The notes under the pieces are model-generated. The model worked only from the letters and a program-made list of their open reading frames with translations. It was not told where the DNA came from and made no database searches. A stretch of 64,000 nt of DNA from Janthinobacterium sp. TND4EL3 (lineage in GTDB: Bacteria > Pseudomonadota > Gammaproteobacteria > Burkholderiales > Burkholderiaceae_D), in contig NZ_FTMV01000016.1 in NCBI RefSeq assembly GCF_900156175.1, forward strand, positions 1 to 64,000, in the 5' to 3' direction. Positions within the stretch are counted from its first letter, which is position 1. Every line of letters begins with the position of its first letter. The translations under genes and the position numbers were made by a program. This document shows, in pieces, positions 33,862 to 44,391 of this stretch.

Positions 33862-35052
33862 ATGGACCTGCATTACACGGCCGGGGAGACGGCGTTCCGC
33901 GACACGGTGCGCGCCTTCCTCGACACCCATCTGCCGGCGGACTTGCAGCGCAAGGTGCGCCAGCATCTGCGCCTGAACCGCGATGACTATGTGCGCTGGC
34001 ACAAGATTGTCGCGCAACAAGGCTGGGCCGCGCCGGCCTGGCCCGTCGAATACGGCGGCACGGGCTGGACGTCCGTGCAGCGCCATATCTGGGAAGACGA
34101 GTGCGCGCGCGCCGCCACGCCGCCGATCTTGCCTTTCGGCATCAACATGGTGGCGCCCGTCATCATGGCCTTCGCCAGCGCCGAACAAAAGGCATATTAC
34201 TTACCGCGTATCCTCAACTGCGACGACTGGTGGTGCCAGGGATACTCGGAGCCCGGCGCCGGTTCCGACCTGGCTTCCCTGAAAACCACGGCCGAGTGCG
34301 ACGGCGACCATTACGTCGTCAACGGCCAGAAAACCTGGACCACCCTGGGCCAGCACGCGGACATGATCTTTTGCCTGGTGCGCACGGACAGCACGGTGCG
34401 CAAGCAGGAAGGCATCAGTTTCTTGCTGATCGACATGAAAACGCCGGGCATCACCGTGCGCCCCATCATCATGCTCGATGAAGAACACGAAGTGAACGAA
34501 GTCTTTTTTGACAATGTGCGCGTGCCCGTCAGCAATCTGGTCGGCCAGGAAAACAAGGGCTGGACCTACGCCAAGTACCTGCTGGGCCACGAGCGCACCG
34601 GCATCGCCGCCGTGGGCCGCTCCAAGCGCGAATTGACATTCCTCAAGCAGCTGGCCATGCAGCAGAGCAAGCGCGGCGCGCCGCTGCTGCACGATCCCGC
34701 GTTTGCCGCCAAGGTCGCTACCCTCGAAATCGAATTGATGGCGCTGGAAATGACGGTCTTGCGCGTCATCAGCGACGAGGGCAAGGGGCCGGGGCCGCAG
34801 GCGTCCATGCTGAAGGTGCGCGGCTCGGAACTGCAGCAGCAGCTGACGGAACTGATGGTCGAAGCCATCGGCCCGCAAGCCTTGCCATTCGACCCGGCAT
34901 TTCTCGAAGGCAGCGCGCCCCACAGCGCGGGCGGCGACGATCTGGCCGCGCCGCTGGCCGCGTATTACTTCAATTACCGCAAGACATCGATCTATGGCGG
35001 CTCGAATGAAATCCAGAAAAACATCATCACGCAGATGATCCTGGGCCTGTAA
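33862..35052 (+). CDS. Acyl-CoA dehydrogenase (large-subunit type)
   Basis: 396 residues. FAD-binding ACAD motifs are visible: YSEPGAGSDLASLKTTAE, VNGQKTWTTLGQHADMIFCLVRT, and at the C-terminus YGGSNEIQKNIITQMIL. It begins the operon at ATG 33862 behind AAGGAGACAGAC. Together with the next gene it forms a pair of dissimilar ACADs of the PimC/PimD type, where two subunits make a heterotetramer. It would introduce the alpha-beta double bond in an acyl-CoA. The substrate may be an odd or branched carboxylate rather than a plain fatty acid. Confidence 0.92.
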   Translation: MDLHYTAGETAFRDTVRAFLDTHLPADLQRKVRQHLRLNRDDYVRWHKIVAQQGWAAPAWPVEYGGTGWTSVQRHIWEDECARAATPPILPFGINMVAPVIMAFASAEQKAYYLPRILNCDDWWCQGYSEPGAGSDLASLKTTAECDGDHYVVNGQKTWTTLGQHADMIFCLVRTDSTVRKQEGISFLLIDMKTPGITVRPIIMLDEEHEVNEVFFDNVRVPVSNLVGQENKGWTYAKYLLGHERTGIAAVGRSKRELTFLKQLAMQQSKRGAPLLHDPAFAAKVATLEIELMALEMTVLRVISDEGKGPGPQASMLKVRGSELQQQLTELMVEAIGPQALPFDPAFLEGSAPHSAGGDDLAAPLAAYYFNYRKTSIYGGSNEIQKNIITQMILGL

Positions 35053-35068
35053 GCCAGAAGGAGACGAC

Positions 35069-36214
35069 ATGGACTTCCAATTCAATCAGGAACAGCAGCA
35101 ATTCGCCGACGCGCTCAGGCGCTGGGTCGACAAGGATTACCCGTTTGAAACGCGGCAAACCATCATCCATTCCGCCACGGGCACGTCCGATGCCGCCTGG
35201 GCCACCTTGGCCGAGTTGGGCATGACGGCCTTGCCGCTGCCGGCCGCCGCGGGCGGCTTCGACGGCACGGCCGTCGACATGCTGCTGGTAATGCAGGAAC
35301 TGGGCCGTGGCCTGGTGGTCGAACCGTATTTCGCCACCGTGCTGGGGGCGCGCTTTTTGACCCTGGCGGGCGGCCACGACGCCGTGCTGGAACAGGTCGC
35401 CAGCGGCAGCCTGAAACTGGCTTGCGCGCTGGGCGAGCGCCAGGCGCGCCATGACATGCACGACATCGCCACCACGGCCATCGCCAGCGGCGACGGCTTC
35501 GTGCTGGACGGCGAGAAAACCGTCGTCATTCATGGCGCCCAGGCGGACTCTCTGATAGTGTCGGCGCGCAGCGGCGGCGGCCAGGATGAGACGGACGGCA
35601 TTTCGCTGTTCCTCGTGCCCGTGGACGCGCCCGGCGTTTCCGTGCGCGACTACCGCACCATCGACGGCCAGCGCGCCGCCACCGTGACCCTCGTGCAAGT
35701 GGTGCTGGGTCACGACGCCCTGATCGGCCAAGCGGGGCAGGGCTGGCCCGTGCTCGACGCGGCGCTCGACTATGGCGCCGCCTTGCTGTGCGCGGAAGCC
35801 GTGGGCGCCATGGACGCCATCTTTGCCGCCACGCTCGACTACTTGAAGACGCGCCAGCAGTTCGGCGCGCCGATCGGCAAGTTCCAGGCCTTGCAGCACC
35901 GCATGGCCGATATGTTCATCCACCTGGAGCAAGCCCGTTCGATGGCCATGCTGGCCGCCGCCAATGCCGGCAGCGAGGACGCGGCGGAGCGCCGCCGCAC
36001 GGTGTCCGCCGCCAAGGCGCGCGTGGGCCTGGCCGCCACCTTTGTCGGCCAGCAAGCCGTGCAATTGCATGGCGGCATGGGCGTGACGGACGAATTGCCG
36101 GCCGCCCACCATTTCAAGCGCCTCTCCATGATCGCCCTGACCCTGGGCGACGTGGACCATCACATCGAGCGCTTTATCGCCCAGCCGGGCTTCTTGCCGA
36201 CGGAGACCGCATGA
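35069..36214 (+). CDS. Acyl-CoA dehydrogenase (small-subunit type)
   Basis: 381 residues, shorter and more divergent than its upstream partner. N-terminal MDFQFNQEQQQFADALRRWVD, then FVLDGEKTVVIHGAQADSLIVSA and, near the C-terminus, QAVQLHGGMGVTDELPAAHHFKR. It follows the first ACAD by 16 bp with AGAAGGAGACGAC as ribosome site. In PimC/PimD and FadE28/FadE29-like pairs only one subunit holds the catalytic base. The next gene overlaps its stop (ATGA). Confidence 0.9.
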   Translation: MDFQFNQEQQQFADALRRWVDKDYPFETRQTIIHSATGTSDAAWATLAELGMTALPLPAAAGGFDGTAVDMLLVMQELGRGLVVEPYFATVLGARFLTLAGGHDAVLEQVASGSLKLACALGERQARHDMHDIATTAIASGDGFVLDGEKTVVIHGAQADSLIVSARSGGGQDETDGISLFLVPVDAPGVSVRDYRTIDGQRAATVTLVQVVLGHDALIGQAGQGWPVLDAALDYGAALLCAEAVGAMDAIFAATLDYLKTRQQFGAPIGKFQALQHRMADMFIHLEQARSMAMLAAANAGSEDAAERRRTVSAAKARVGLAATFVGQQAVQLHGGMGVTDELPAAHHFKRLSMIALTLGDVDHHIERFIAQPGFLPTETA

Positions 36215-36708
36215 CCGCATTGACCGAAATCAGCCCCAAGCATTGGTATTTCGAAGACTTTACGCAGGGCCTGGAAATCGACCTGGGTCAGCGCCACGTG
36301 ACAGAAAAGGAAATCATCGCCTTCGCCACGGATTTCGACCCGCAGCCATTCCACGTCGACCATGCGGCCGCTGAAAAAACCATCTTCAAGGGCGTCATCG
36401 CCAGCGGCTGGCACACTTGCGGCCTGATGATGCGCCTGGTGGTGGACAACCTGCTCAGGCATTCGTCCAGCATGGGCTCGCCCGGCCTGGACAGCATCCG
36501 CTGGCTCAAGCCCGTGCGCGCGGGCGACACCCTGCACCTGACCTACCAGGTCAAGGAAGTGCGGCCGTCCACCTCGAAGCCGGACCGCGGCATCGTCATT
36601 TCCGTGTGGAGCGTGCGCAACCAGCATGGCGAGGTGGTGACCACCGTCGAGGGCATGGGCATGTTCGGCCGCCGCCCCGTGGCGCAAGAGGAGCAGGCCC
36701 GTGCGTGA
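36211..36708 (+). CDS. MaoC-like hydratase
   Basis: 165 residues with a hot-dog fold. The hydratase 2 motif is visible as FATDFDPQPFHVDHAAAEKTIFKGVIASGWHT, including the Asp and His of the catalytic pair. It would hydrate the enoyl-CoA made by the dehydrogenases. The start overlaps the previous stop by ATGA and the next gene starts inside its 3' end, so all four genes are one translationally coupled operon. Confidence 0.88.
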   Translation: MTALTEISPKHWYFEDFTQGLEIDLGQRHVTEKEIIAFATDFDPQPFHVDHAAAEKTIFKGVIASGWHTCGLMMRLVVDNLLRHSSSMGSPGLDSIRWLKPVRAGDTLHLTYQVKEVRPSTSKPDRGIVISVWSVRNQHGEVVTTVEGMGMFGRRPVAQEEQARA

Positions 36709-37156
36709 TATCGCCGGCATCGCCGGTTTCCAGGCCTTGTCGGGACAGCACGTGGCCGTCTCCGACTGGCTCACCGTCACGCAGCAGCGCATCGACACCT
36801 TTGCCGACGCCACGGACGATCACCAATGGATCCATGTGGACGCCGAGCGCTGCGCGCGCGAGTCGCCGTACGGCGGCACCGTGGCGCACGGTTTTCTGAC
36901 CTTGTCGCTGTTGCCCGCCATGCTTGCGGGGGCGCTGCACATGGCCGGCATCCGCATGGCCATCAACTACGGCTTGAATAAGGTGCGCTTTCCCGCTCCC
37001 GTGCCCGTCGGCAGCCGATTGCGCGCGCGACTCGACATTCTCTCCGTGGACGACCTGCCGGAAGGAGCGCAGGTGAACTGGGCCGTGACCATGGAGAGGG
37101 AAGGCGACACGAAACCCGTGTGCGTGGCGGAGTTCCTGATGCGCTGCTATCCCTGA
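36701..37156 (+). CDS. MaoC-like (R)-specific enoyl-CoA hydratase
   Basis: 151 residues from GTG 36701, which has GAGGAG upstream and overlaps the preceding gene by 8 bp. The hydratase signature FADATDDHQWIHVDAERCARESPYGGTVAHGFLTLSLL has Asp and His in the expected positions. It is more canonical than the preceding MaoC and resembles PhaJ-type enzymes. Two hydratases in one operon suggest either a heterodimer or two substrates. Confidence 0.88.
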   Translation: MRDIAGIAGFQALSGQHVAVSDWLTVTQQRIDTFADATDDHQWIHVDAERCARESPYGGTVAHGFLTLSLLPAMLAGALHMAGIRMAINYGLNKVRFPAPVPVGSRLRARLDILSVDDLPEGAQVNWAVTMEREGDTKPVCVAEFLMRCYP

Positions 37157-37209
37157 GCCACCACTGGACGGCATAGTCCGTTGATCAAGAGGCCAGAGTG
37201 AAAAGGCCA

Positions 37210-38229
37210 TCAGGCAGTGCCTACTTCCTGGGCCGGTTTAGCGGCGAGTAGGGCGTAAGCCCACATGCGGCGCACTGTGCCGCAGCTTGCAGCCAGCTGG
37301 CCAGGTGGCCGACCTGGGGATGCTTTCGAAGACTTTTTCCTAATCGATATCAATAAGATTAATCCGATTGCGGCTAAAAGAACTGTCGGGGGTTCGTCAA
37401 CTGCATTAATTGGCGCACCTGCAACTGAAAGCAATTCCAGGTTTGTCGTGTCGCTGAACTGCATGGTCATGGTGCGCGATGAATTGACCACTCCGTTGCA
37501 GCACACATTGGCATCGAGCATGGCGCCGACGTAAAATTCCTGCCCCGGGAGGACATCATAGAGAATCTCCAGTATCCACCGATCGGTCGATGATAATGAG
37601 ACCGATAAATTTCCCAAATTGGTTGAATTTGTACTGCATCCTGTAAATCCGCCAATAGGGCAAATGCCATCGATGCTGTAATTGTAGTCATTGCTTGTGA
37701 ATACGCCTATGCGCATGAGTGAGTGGCCGAGTAGCGGATTATCTTCAGGTAGATGAATTTCAGTATCGAGCGCGGCGCGCAGGGACAGTTGATTCGGGCT
37801 CGATCCGTTGTAACGATACCGTGCGACAGACCAGATATTCGCATCCATCATCGTTCCAGTTTGGCCGGTATATTTTGAAGGGTCTGGATTGTTTATTTGC
37901 GGGGGGATGCCATATGCATAGGCATAGGCACCCAGTTTTGGAAGATAGTTCAGGTCATTGAATTGCCCGCCAACATGGGCAGCGCCGTATTGGGAATTAA
38001 TGGAATCAATAAGTCTCCCTGTCTCGTTTTTTTCTTGCGCAACAAGCGGTGAGGAGGGCGTTATGGCGAAATTGCAGCTTCCCGTAAAGGTGTATCTGCA
38101 GCCATAGCCAGCCAGATAGCTTCCGAAAACCGCGGCAGGTTTTGGCACAGGCAGCGTGACCTGGGCCACTGCATTTAGTGAGATGAAAAAAAATAGCAGA
38201 GTTTTTGCAAAAAATATGAAAGATTGCAT
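37210..38229 (-). CDS. Secreted protein with degenerate PEP-CTERM-like anchor
   Basis: 339 residues. Signal peptide (MQSFIFFAKTLLFFFISLNAVAQ), a mature domain with paired cysteines (GYGCRYTFTGSCNF, DGICPIGGFTGCS, DANVCCNG) and many Asn/Ser. Near the C-terminus NAVDEPPTVLLAAIGLILLISIRKK resembles a PEP-CTERM sorting tail (P-E-P, hydrophobic helix, basic cluster) with the PEP altered to EPP. An unusual tail of about 40 residues follows the basic cluster. The ATG at 38229 has GGGAG six bases upstream. GC is low for this genome. The domain is unrecognised. Confidence 0.6.
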   Translation of the reverse strand: MQSFIFFAKTLLFFFISLNAVAQVTLPVPKPAAVFGSYLAGYGCRYTFTGSCNFAITPSSPLVAQEKNETGRLIDSINSQYGAAHVGGQFNDLNYLPKLGAYAYAYGIPPQINNPDPSKYTGQTGTMMDANIWSVARYRYNGSSPNQLSLRAALDTEIHLPEDNPLLGHSLMRIGVFTSNDYNYSIDGICPIGGFTGCSTNSTNLGNLSVSLSSTDRWILEILYDVLPGQEFYVGAMLDANVCCNGVVNSSRTMTMQFSDTTNLELLSVAGAPINAVDEPPTVLLAAIGLILLISIRKKSSKASPGRPPGQLAASCGTVRRMWAYALLAAKPAQEVGTA

Positions 38230-38705
38230 CGTCATCTCCCGTTATTTGAAAAATAATTTGAACACGAGTTCCTGGCCATGGATTTGTCCCCGCACAAATA
38301 AAACGATTACGCGCACCACCGTTCGCCAAATTACTGTGTGTTATTGGTGTGATGTGGAATTTTTAGTTTATATGCGGGAATTTTTCAGAGGGCTGAAAAA
38401 TATATTGCATTGAGGCGTGGCCTGGGAAATGACGCCGCATGTGATATGTCGTTGGCATTGCCGAATTGAAGTAATTGCAGGATAAAAAAATTTATCTGCC
38501 GGTAATTTAATTGGAGTTCCGGGCGGAACGAAAAAATCGCCATACAATTTTAATTCTATGGCGCACTTTATTTATTCCCTGCCAAATGTCAGCTGGCCGA
38601 GATCAAGAATCTCCGACCTTGAAATCGCCCAATCAACTGTTGGCGGATAGCGGCGCGGCATTCGCAGCAGATGCGCAATCGGCGGAAACGGCACAGCCTC
38701 TCCGC
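38230..38705. other. AT-rich gap without genes
   Basis: The left part carries the promoter of the minus-strand PEP-CTERM-like gene; the stretch 38410-38600 is AT-rich with long A/T runs. No ORF here looks coding and no terminator was found. The diguanylate cyclase gene ends at its right edge. Confidence 0.4.
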
Positions 38706-39629
38706 TCACTCCCCCTCCGACGCGCAATACCTGTCCCGCCCCGTATGCTTGGCGCGGTACAGCAGGGCGTCGGCGGCGCGGATCAGGGCGCTGGGGTCCA
38801 TGCCTTCCGTGGGCATGACGCTGGCCATGCCCAGGCTGACGGTGACGTGGGGGCCGGCGCTCGACCTGGCGTGGGCAATTTCCAGCGCGCGCACTTCCTC
38901 GAGGATGCGCTGGGCCACCACTTCGGCGCCGTCGCGCGTTTCCTGCGGCAGCAGGATGATGAATTCCTCGCCGCCGTAGCGCGCCAGCAGGTCGGGCGGG
39001 CGCACGGCGCAGCGGCGCAGGGCGGCGCTCACCTGTTGCAGGCACAGGTCGCCCGCCTGGTGGCCATAGGTATCGTTGTAATCCTTGAAATGGTCGATGT
39101 CGGCCATGATGATGGCCATCGGCACGCCGTCGCGCGCGCAGCGCCGCCATTCGCTGTCCATGGCCTCGTTGAAGCTGCGCCGGTTGGCCACGCCCGTCAG
39201 CGAGTCCGTCAGCGACAGTTCGCGCATGGCGTCGGCCTGCCTCTTGATGGTCAGCTGGCTGCGCACGCGGGCGCGCACGACGGCGGCATTGAACGGCTTG
39301 GTGATGAAATCGACGGCGCCCGCTTCCAGCGCCCGCGTCTCGTCCTCGGGCTGGTTCAGGGCCGTGACGAAGATGACGGGGATGGCGCTGAGGATGGCCG
39401 ATTCGCGCAGCGCATTGCAGACGGCGTAGCCATCCATGCCGGGCATGACGGCGTCGAGCAGGATCAGGTCCGGCAGCTGATTGTGCGCAATTTCCAGCGC
39501 CTTTTCTCCGCTCAGGGCAAACAGCACCTCGTGCTCCTCGCGCAGCAACTGGTGCAGGATCTGGATGTTTTCCATGGCGTCATCGACGATGAGGATGCGC
39601 CCATTCATGGCAAGGTTGGTCCAGCTCAC
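38706..39629 (-). CDS. Response regulator with GGDEF output (diguanylate cyclase)
   Basis: 307 residues. REC domain (about 10-125) with ILIVDDAMENIQILHQLL, phospho-acceptor Asp in LILLDAVMPGMDG, Thr in FVTALNQ and Lys in FITKPFN. The GGDEF domain follows (about 140-300) with active motif ARYGGEEF and a product-binding I-site RPPD five residues before it, so it should be an active, feedback-inhibited c-di-GMP synthase. The GTG at 39629 overlaps the kinase stop (GTGA) and has AGAGGA upstream; ATG 39608 is an alternative. Confidence 0.93.
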   Translation of the reverse strand: MSWTNLAMNGRILIVDDAMENIQILHQLLREEHEVLFALSGEKALEIAHNQLPDLILLDAVMPGMDGYAVCNALRESAILSAIPVIFVTALNQPEDETRALEAGAVDFITKPFNAAVVRARVRSQLTIKRQADAMRELSLTDSLTGVANRRSFNEAMDSEWRRCARDGVPMAIIMADIDHFKDYNDTYGHQAGDLCLQQVSAALRRCAVRPPDLLARYGGEEFIILLPQETRDGAEVVAQRILEEVRALEIAHARSSAGPHVTVSLGMASVMPTEGMDPSALIRAADALLYRAKHTGRDRYCASEGE

Positions 39630-42600
39630 TTGTTTTCCTCTCGTTTCAGCTGATCGAGCACGAGTTTTTCCGCTTCGGAGAAATTCAGCGTTTCGATCGC
39701 GTTTGCCATCGCCAGGGCCGCTTCCCGGTCTGACTGTTGGATGGCGGGGTGCAGGGCGTGGAAACGGGCCAGCGCCTTCAGGTTGTTGTTACGTATCAAT
39801 ACGAGCAGTTCGGCCAGGCCGGCGCGCAAGTCGATCTGCCCGTCGCCGGGCGCGGCCGCCAAAGGCTCGCTGCGCGGCAGGGGCAGGGTGCGCGCCGCCA
39901 CGATGACTTCGCTCATCGCGTTTTCTAGCTGCTGCAGCAGGCTGGCCGTGGCCTGCGGCGGCGCCGCTTTCAGCGCCTTTTCCGCCGCGCCGGCCAGGCT
40001 GGCGACATGCGTGGCGCCCAGGTTGGCCGCCACGCCGCACACGCGATGCAGCAACTGCGCCGCCTGCTGCGCCTGGCCGGCGGCCAGCAGGCGCCGCGTT
40101 TCCTCGACGGCGTCGCCTTGCGAATTCTCAAAGCGCTTGAGCAGGGCCAGGAAGGCGCCGTAGTCGCCGCCGAAGCGGTGCAGGGCGGCCGCCAGGTCGA
40201 TGCCGGGCAGGCTGGCGGGCACTTCCGGGGTGGCGGCGGCGGGAGCGCCGGGCGGGGCCGCGCCATTGCCGGCCGCGCCCGCCAGTGCCGGCACGAGGCG
40301 CGTCAGGGTCGCGATCATGTCGTCGACGTCGATGGGCTTGGCCACGTGCGCATTCATGCCGCTGGCGATGGCGCGCAGGCGGTCCTCGTCCATGGCGTTG
40401 GCCGTCATGGCCACGATGGGCAGGTCCGCCAGGCCCAGCGCGCGGATGGCCCGCGTGGCTTCGTAGCCGTTCATGACGGGCATCTGCAAGTCCATCAGCA
40501 CCACGTCCCAGGCGTCCGGCGTGTGCGCGAGCAAGTCCACGGCCAGCCGGCCATTGGCGGCCACGGCCACGTGTGCGCCCGAGTGCAGCAGTATGTACTG
40601 CGCCACTTCCTGGTTGATTTCATTGTCTTCCACCAGCAGCACGCGCACGCCGGCCAGCAAGCCAGACAGGGGCGTGGACACGGGCAGCATGGATGGCGCG
40701 CTGCGGCCATTGCGTCCGTCGCGCACGGCGCTGACGGCCGCCAGCAGGCGCGCCGGCGTGGCCGGTTTGGCGACGATGCCGGCGAGCATGAGGCTGTCGG
40801 CCAGGTGTTCGAGGTTTTCGCTGTCCTGGTCGGCCACCAGCATGATCACGGGCGGCAGCGCCAGCAGTGCATCGGCGCGCGCCTCGGTGAGCATGGATAT
40901 GCCGTCCATGCCCGGCATGGCCGCGTCGAGCAGCACCAGGTCCGCCGCCTGCGCGCCGTCGGCATGGGCGCGCAGCAGGGCCAGGCCGGCCGCGCCGCCG
41001 TCGGCGCTGCGGCTGTGCCAGCCCTGCGCCGCGCACCAGTCTTCCAGCATGGCGCGCACGCTGGCGTTGTCGTCGATGATCAGCAGCGACAGGGGGGGCG
41101 GCCGGCCGCCGGCGCGTGCATCGGCCGCCGTTCCGGCCGGTTCCTCCGCCACGCGCTCGAAGCGGCAGCGGAAGCGGAAGTCCGACCCTGCGCCCAGGGT
41201 GCTGCTGACGCTGATGTTGCCACCCATCAAGTCCACCATGCGGCGGCAAATGGCCAGCCCCAGCCCCGTGCCGCCGTACTTGCGGCTGGTGCTGCTGTCG
41301 CCCTGGGAAAACGCGTCGAAGATGTGCTCCTGCTCGGCCGCGCCGATGCCGATGCCCGTGTCGCGCACGGAAAACTCCACGGTCACGCTGGCCGCATCCT
41401 CGGCCACGCTGCGGATGGACAGCACCACCTCGCCCTGCCTGGTGAACTTGACGGCGTTGCCCACCAGGTTGATCAGGATCTGCTCGACGCGCAGGGCGTC
41501 GCCGACCAGTTCGGCCGGCACGCGGGGATCGAGCACGAAGACGGGCTCCACGCCGCGCGCCCAGGCGCTGTTGGCCAGCAGCACGGCGACGCTGCCCAGC
41601 ATGTGCTCGATCTGGAAGCGGCGCCGCTCCAGCACCATCTGGCCCGCCTCGATCTTGGAAAAGTCCAGCACGTCGTTGACGATGTTGAGCAGCGACTGGG
41701 TCGCCATCTGGATCTTGCCGACATAGCTGCGCTCGCGCCGCTCCAGCGGCGACTCTTCCAGCAGCCGCGCCAGGCCGATGATGGCGTTCATCGGCGTGCG
41801 GATTTCATGGCTCATGTTGGCGACGAACTCGCTCTTCGCCACGCTGGCCGCCTCGGCCTTGTCGCGCGCGCGCCCCATCTGTTCGTTGAGTTCGTGCAGG
41901 CGCAATTCCGTGCGCTTGAGTTCGGACACGTCCGAGGCCAGCACGAAAAAGCCCCGCACGCCGCCGTTGTCGTCGAAATCGGGGATGTAGTTGGTCCACG
42001 TGTGGCGCACCTGGCCCGCCGGGTCGAGCAGGTCGCGCTCGAAGCTTTGCGGCCGGCCCGCCAGCACGCCTTCCACGTGGGGCGCATACACGTCGAACAG
42101 TTCCTGCCCCAGCAGTTCGCTCATGTGGATGCCCAGCAGCTCGGCGCTGCTGCGGCCAAACCACTCATTGTAGAATTTATTTGCAAATTGGCAACGCAAA
42201 TCGTGGCCCCAGTACGACACCATGCCGGGCAGGTTGTCGGTGACGGTGCGGATGAAGCGCTCGCTCTGCTCCAGGCGCCGGGTGGTGGCGTGCAGCACCT
42301 CGCTGGCCCGCTTGCGCTCCGTGACATCGATGGACACGCCCAGCACGTGGCTGGCGCGCCCCGCGTCGTCGCGCAAGACCACCTTGCGCGTGGTGAAATG
42401 GCGCGTCGTGCCGTCGGCCGTGTTGATCGCTTCCTGATCGATTTCCACCATCTGGCCCGTGGCCAGCAGCTTGCGGTCGGCGCCGACGAAGGCGGCCGCC
42501 TGCTGCGGCGGAAAGAAGTCATGGTCAGTCTTGCCCAGCAGTTGCTCGCGCGAGCGGCCCAAGGTCAGCTCCGCATGGCGGTTGACCATTTCAAAGCTGA

Positions 42601-44170
42601 GCTTGTCGGCGCGCTTGACGAAGACCATGGCCGGGATGTTTTCGATGATGGTGGCGAACAGGTGCTTGGAGCGGCGGAATTCCGCTTCCGCGCGCTTGCG
42701 CTCGCTAATGTCCAGCCACAGGCCCGAGACGCCCAGCAATTGCTGTTCCGGCCCGAAGATCGGGTGGCAGGAAACGACCCAGTGGCTGATCTGCTCGCGC
42801 TGCTGCCCGCTATGGCCCTTCAATTCCATGTCGACGATGGGCAAGCCCGTTTCCAGCACCTGGCGCAGGCAGCGCTCCACTTCGGCCCGCACGGCTTCGT
42901 CGTACAGCATGGCGCCCACGGGGCGGCCCAGGTGCTGCGTCACGCTGGCCCCGTTGATGGCCGCCAGGTACTGGTTGATCATGACGATGTGCAGCTCGCG
43001 GTCGACGAACAGCATGCCGATGGGCGCCGTCGCATACACGGTTTCCAGCAGGCGCGTGGATTTCTCCAGGGCCAGCGTGCGCTCGGCCACCAGGCTTTCG
43101 AGCTGCGTGCGGTGGCGCCGCAGGTCGCGCTCCAGCGCGCCCAGGGCGTCGGCCATGTCGGCCGATTCGCGGTCCGAATGTTTGCTCCAGATCAAAGGCT
43201 TGCCCTGCGCCAGGGCCTGGATCTGCTGCGTCAGCTCCTGCTGGGTGCGCGCCAGGCGCCCGCCCACGCGCCAGGCCAGCGCGTAGGCGGCGCCCAGCAG
43301 CAGGGCCAGGATCAGGGAGCCCGTGACGACCGAGCGCAGCAGGGCGTCCGCCACGGTGCTCGTGCGTATCGTGACGGCCACGGTCCAGCCGTCGCCGCGC
43401 GCGCGGTGAAAACCCGTGTAGACGTCGATGCCTTCCAGCGAGGCATGGCGCAGCACGCCTTCGCGGGCCTGGCGCATCGCGTCGAGCAGGGGCGCCGCGC
43501 TGCGCTGGCCCACGTAGCGCTGCGGCGCCAGGGTGCGCGCCACGTTGATGCCGTCCGCATTGATGATGACCGCGCCCAGGTAGGGCGGCATGTTCAGGCT
43601 GCGCATCAGCATGGGCAGGTAATCGGCCGGGTACAGCGCCGTGAGCACGCGGTCGCCGCCCGTGCCGCCCGGCTGGCGCGGCAGCGGCAGGTTCAGGGCC
43701 AGCTGGGGCGCGCCGTCGGCCGTCGTGAGCAGGCTCGTCAGGCGTGGCTTGCCGGCGTCGCGCGCGCGCTGCAGGCTGGCCATCCATTTCTGCGGCAGGG
43801 GCGGCGGCGCCTGGCCGGCCGGCAGCGCCGTATTGAGCAGCTGGCGTCCCGAGGCGTCGGAGACGATGAAGGTGGCGGCGGCAGGTCCGGGAGGCAGCAC
43901 GGCGTCGGCCAGCGCGCGCAGGGCGCCACTGTCGCCGGCCTGCAGGGCGGGTGCGCGGGCGAGGATGCGCGCGGCCATCTGCGCGCCGTCCAGGTCGCGT
44001 TCGACGGCGGCGGCCACGGCGCGCGCCGCCTGCGCCGTCTCGCTGACGACGTGGTCGCGTTCGCGCGTGTAGCTTTGCGCCACGAGCAGGAGAAAGACCA
44101 GCGCCGTCGGGAAGACCCAGGCGAGCACCAGCCATGAAATTCTTGAGCGTATCGAAGGCAAATCTTGCAC
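39626..44170 (-). CDS. Hybrid sensor histidine kinase (Cache-PAS3-HisKA-HATPase-REC2-HPt)
   Basis: 1514 residues, a very large hybrid kinase. TM1 about 13-33, periplasmic dCACHE-like sensor to about 280, TM2 about 282-302, then three PAS domains (around 373, 510 and 640), HisKA with [15 protein letters not shown] (His near 788), HATPase_c ([10 protein letters not shown] near 907, [21 protein letters not shown]), REC1 (phospho-Asp in [13 protein letters not shown] near 1082), REC2 ([13 protein letters not shown] near 1223) and HPt ([13 protein letters not shown] near 1377). The start is GTG behind GGGAG. The downstream REC-GGDEF gene overlaps by GTGA, so phosphotransfer to it is likely. Confidence 0.93.
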   Translation of the reverse strand: MQDLPSIRSRISWLVLAWVFPTALVFLLLVAQSYTRERDHVVSETAQAARAVAAAVERDLDGAQMAARILARAPALQAGDSGALRALADAVLPPGPAAATFIVSDASGRQLLNTALPAGQAPPPLPQKWMASLQRARDAGKPRLTSLLTTADGAPQLALNLPLPRQPGGTGGDRVLTALYPADYLPMLMRSLNMPPYLGAVIINADGINVARTLAPQRYVGQRSAAPLLDAMRQAREGVLRHASLEGIDVYTGFHRARGDGWTVAVTIRTSTVADALLRSVVTGSLILALLLGAAYALAWRVGGRLARTQQELTQQIQALAQGKPLIWSKHSDRESADMADALGALERDLRRHRTQLESLVAERTLALEKSTRLLETVYATAPIGMLFVDRELHIVMINQYLAAINGASVTQHLGRPVGAMLYDEAVRAEVERCLRQVLETGLPIVDMELKGHSGQQREQISHWVVSCHPIFGPEQQLLGVSGLWLDISERKRAEAEFRRSKHLFATIIENIPAMVFVKRADKLSFEMVNRHAELTLGRSREQLLGKTDHDFFPPQQAAAFVGADRKLLATGQMVEIDQEAINTADGTTRHFTTRKVVLRDDAGRASHVLGVSIDVTERKRASEVLHATTRRLEQSERFIRTVTDNLPGMVSYWGHDLRCQFANKFYNEWFGRSSAELLGIHMSELLGQELFDVYAPHVEGVLAGRPQSFERDLLDPAGQVRHTWTNYIPDFDDNGGVRGFFVLASDVSELKRTELRLHELNEQMGRARDKAEAASVAKSEFVANMSHEIRTPMNAIIGLARLLEESPLERRERSYVGKIQMATQSLLNIVNDVLDFSKIEAGQMVLERRRFQIEHMLGSVAVLLANSAWARGVEPVFVLDPRVPAELVGDALRVEQILINLVGNAVKFTRQGEVVLSIRSVAEDAASVTVEFSVRDTGIGIGAAEQEHIFDAFSQGDSSTSRKYGGTGLGLAICRRMVDLMGGNISVSSTLGAGSDFRFRCRFERVAEEPAGTAADARAGGRPPPLSLLIIDDNASVRAMLEDWCAAQGWHSRSADGGAAGLALLRAHADGAQAADLVLLDAAMPGMDGISMLTEARADALLALPPVIMLVADQDSENLEHLADSLMLAGIVAKPATPARLLAAVSAVRDGRNGRSAPSMLPVSTPLSGLLAGVRVLLVEDNEINQEVAQYILLHSGAHVAVAANGRLAVDLLAHTPDAWDVVLMDLQMPVMNGYEATRAIRALGLADLPIVAMTANAMDEDRLRAIASGMNAHVAKPIDVDDMIATLTRLVPALAGAAGNGAAPPGAPAAATPEVPASLPGIDLAAALHRFGGDYGAFLALLKRFENSQGDAVEETRRLLAAGQAQQAAQLLHRVCGVAANLGATHVASLAGAAEKALKAAPPQATASLLQQLENAMSEVIVAARTLPLPRSEPLAAAPGDGQIDLRAGLAELLVLIRNNNLKALARFHALHPAIQQSDREAALAMANAIETLNFSEAEKLVLDQLKREENK

Positions 44171-44391
44171 CCGGAAAGCTCCCAGAATGGATGAGTCGAC
44201 AGGCAGGCTCGCGCTGGCGCTGGCTGACCTTGAATGAAAAGATGCTAGACGAAATTGATTCTTCTGACAAGCCTAGTTTCTGGCCCGAAAAAAGAGTTGC
44301 ACAAGGCACACAGGGGAGGGCGCCGCGCCGCGCAGGGGCAGGGGCAGGCGGGAGGCGTTCCGCCGGCGCGCGGCGGGACGCCAGGCAGGGC

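Noticed and set aside
40007-44137. 1376-codon open frame opposite the hybrid kinase
   Set aside because: It is His/Gly/Arg-rich without any recognisable domain, as expected for the antisense of a high-GC gene; the kinase on the other strand is full length with clear motifs.
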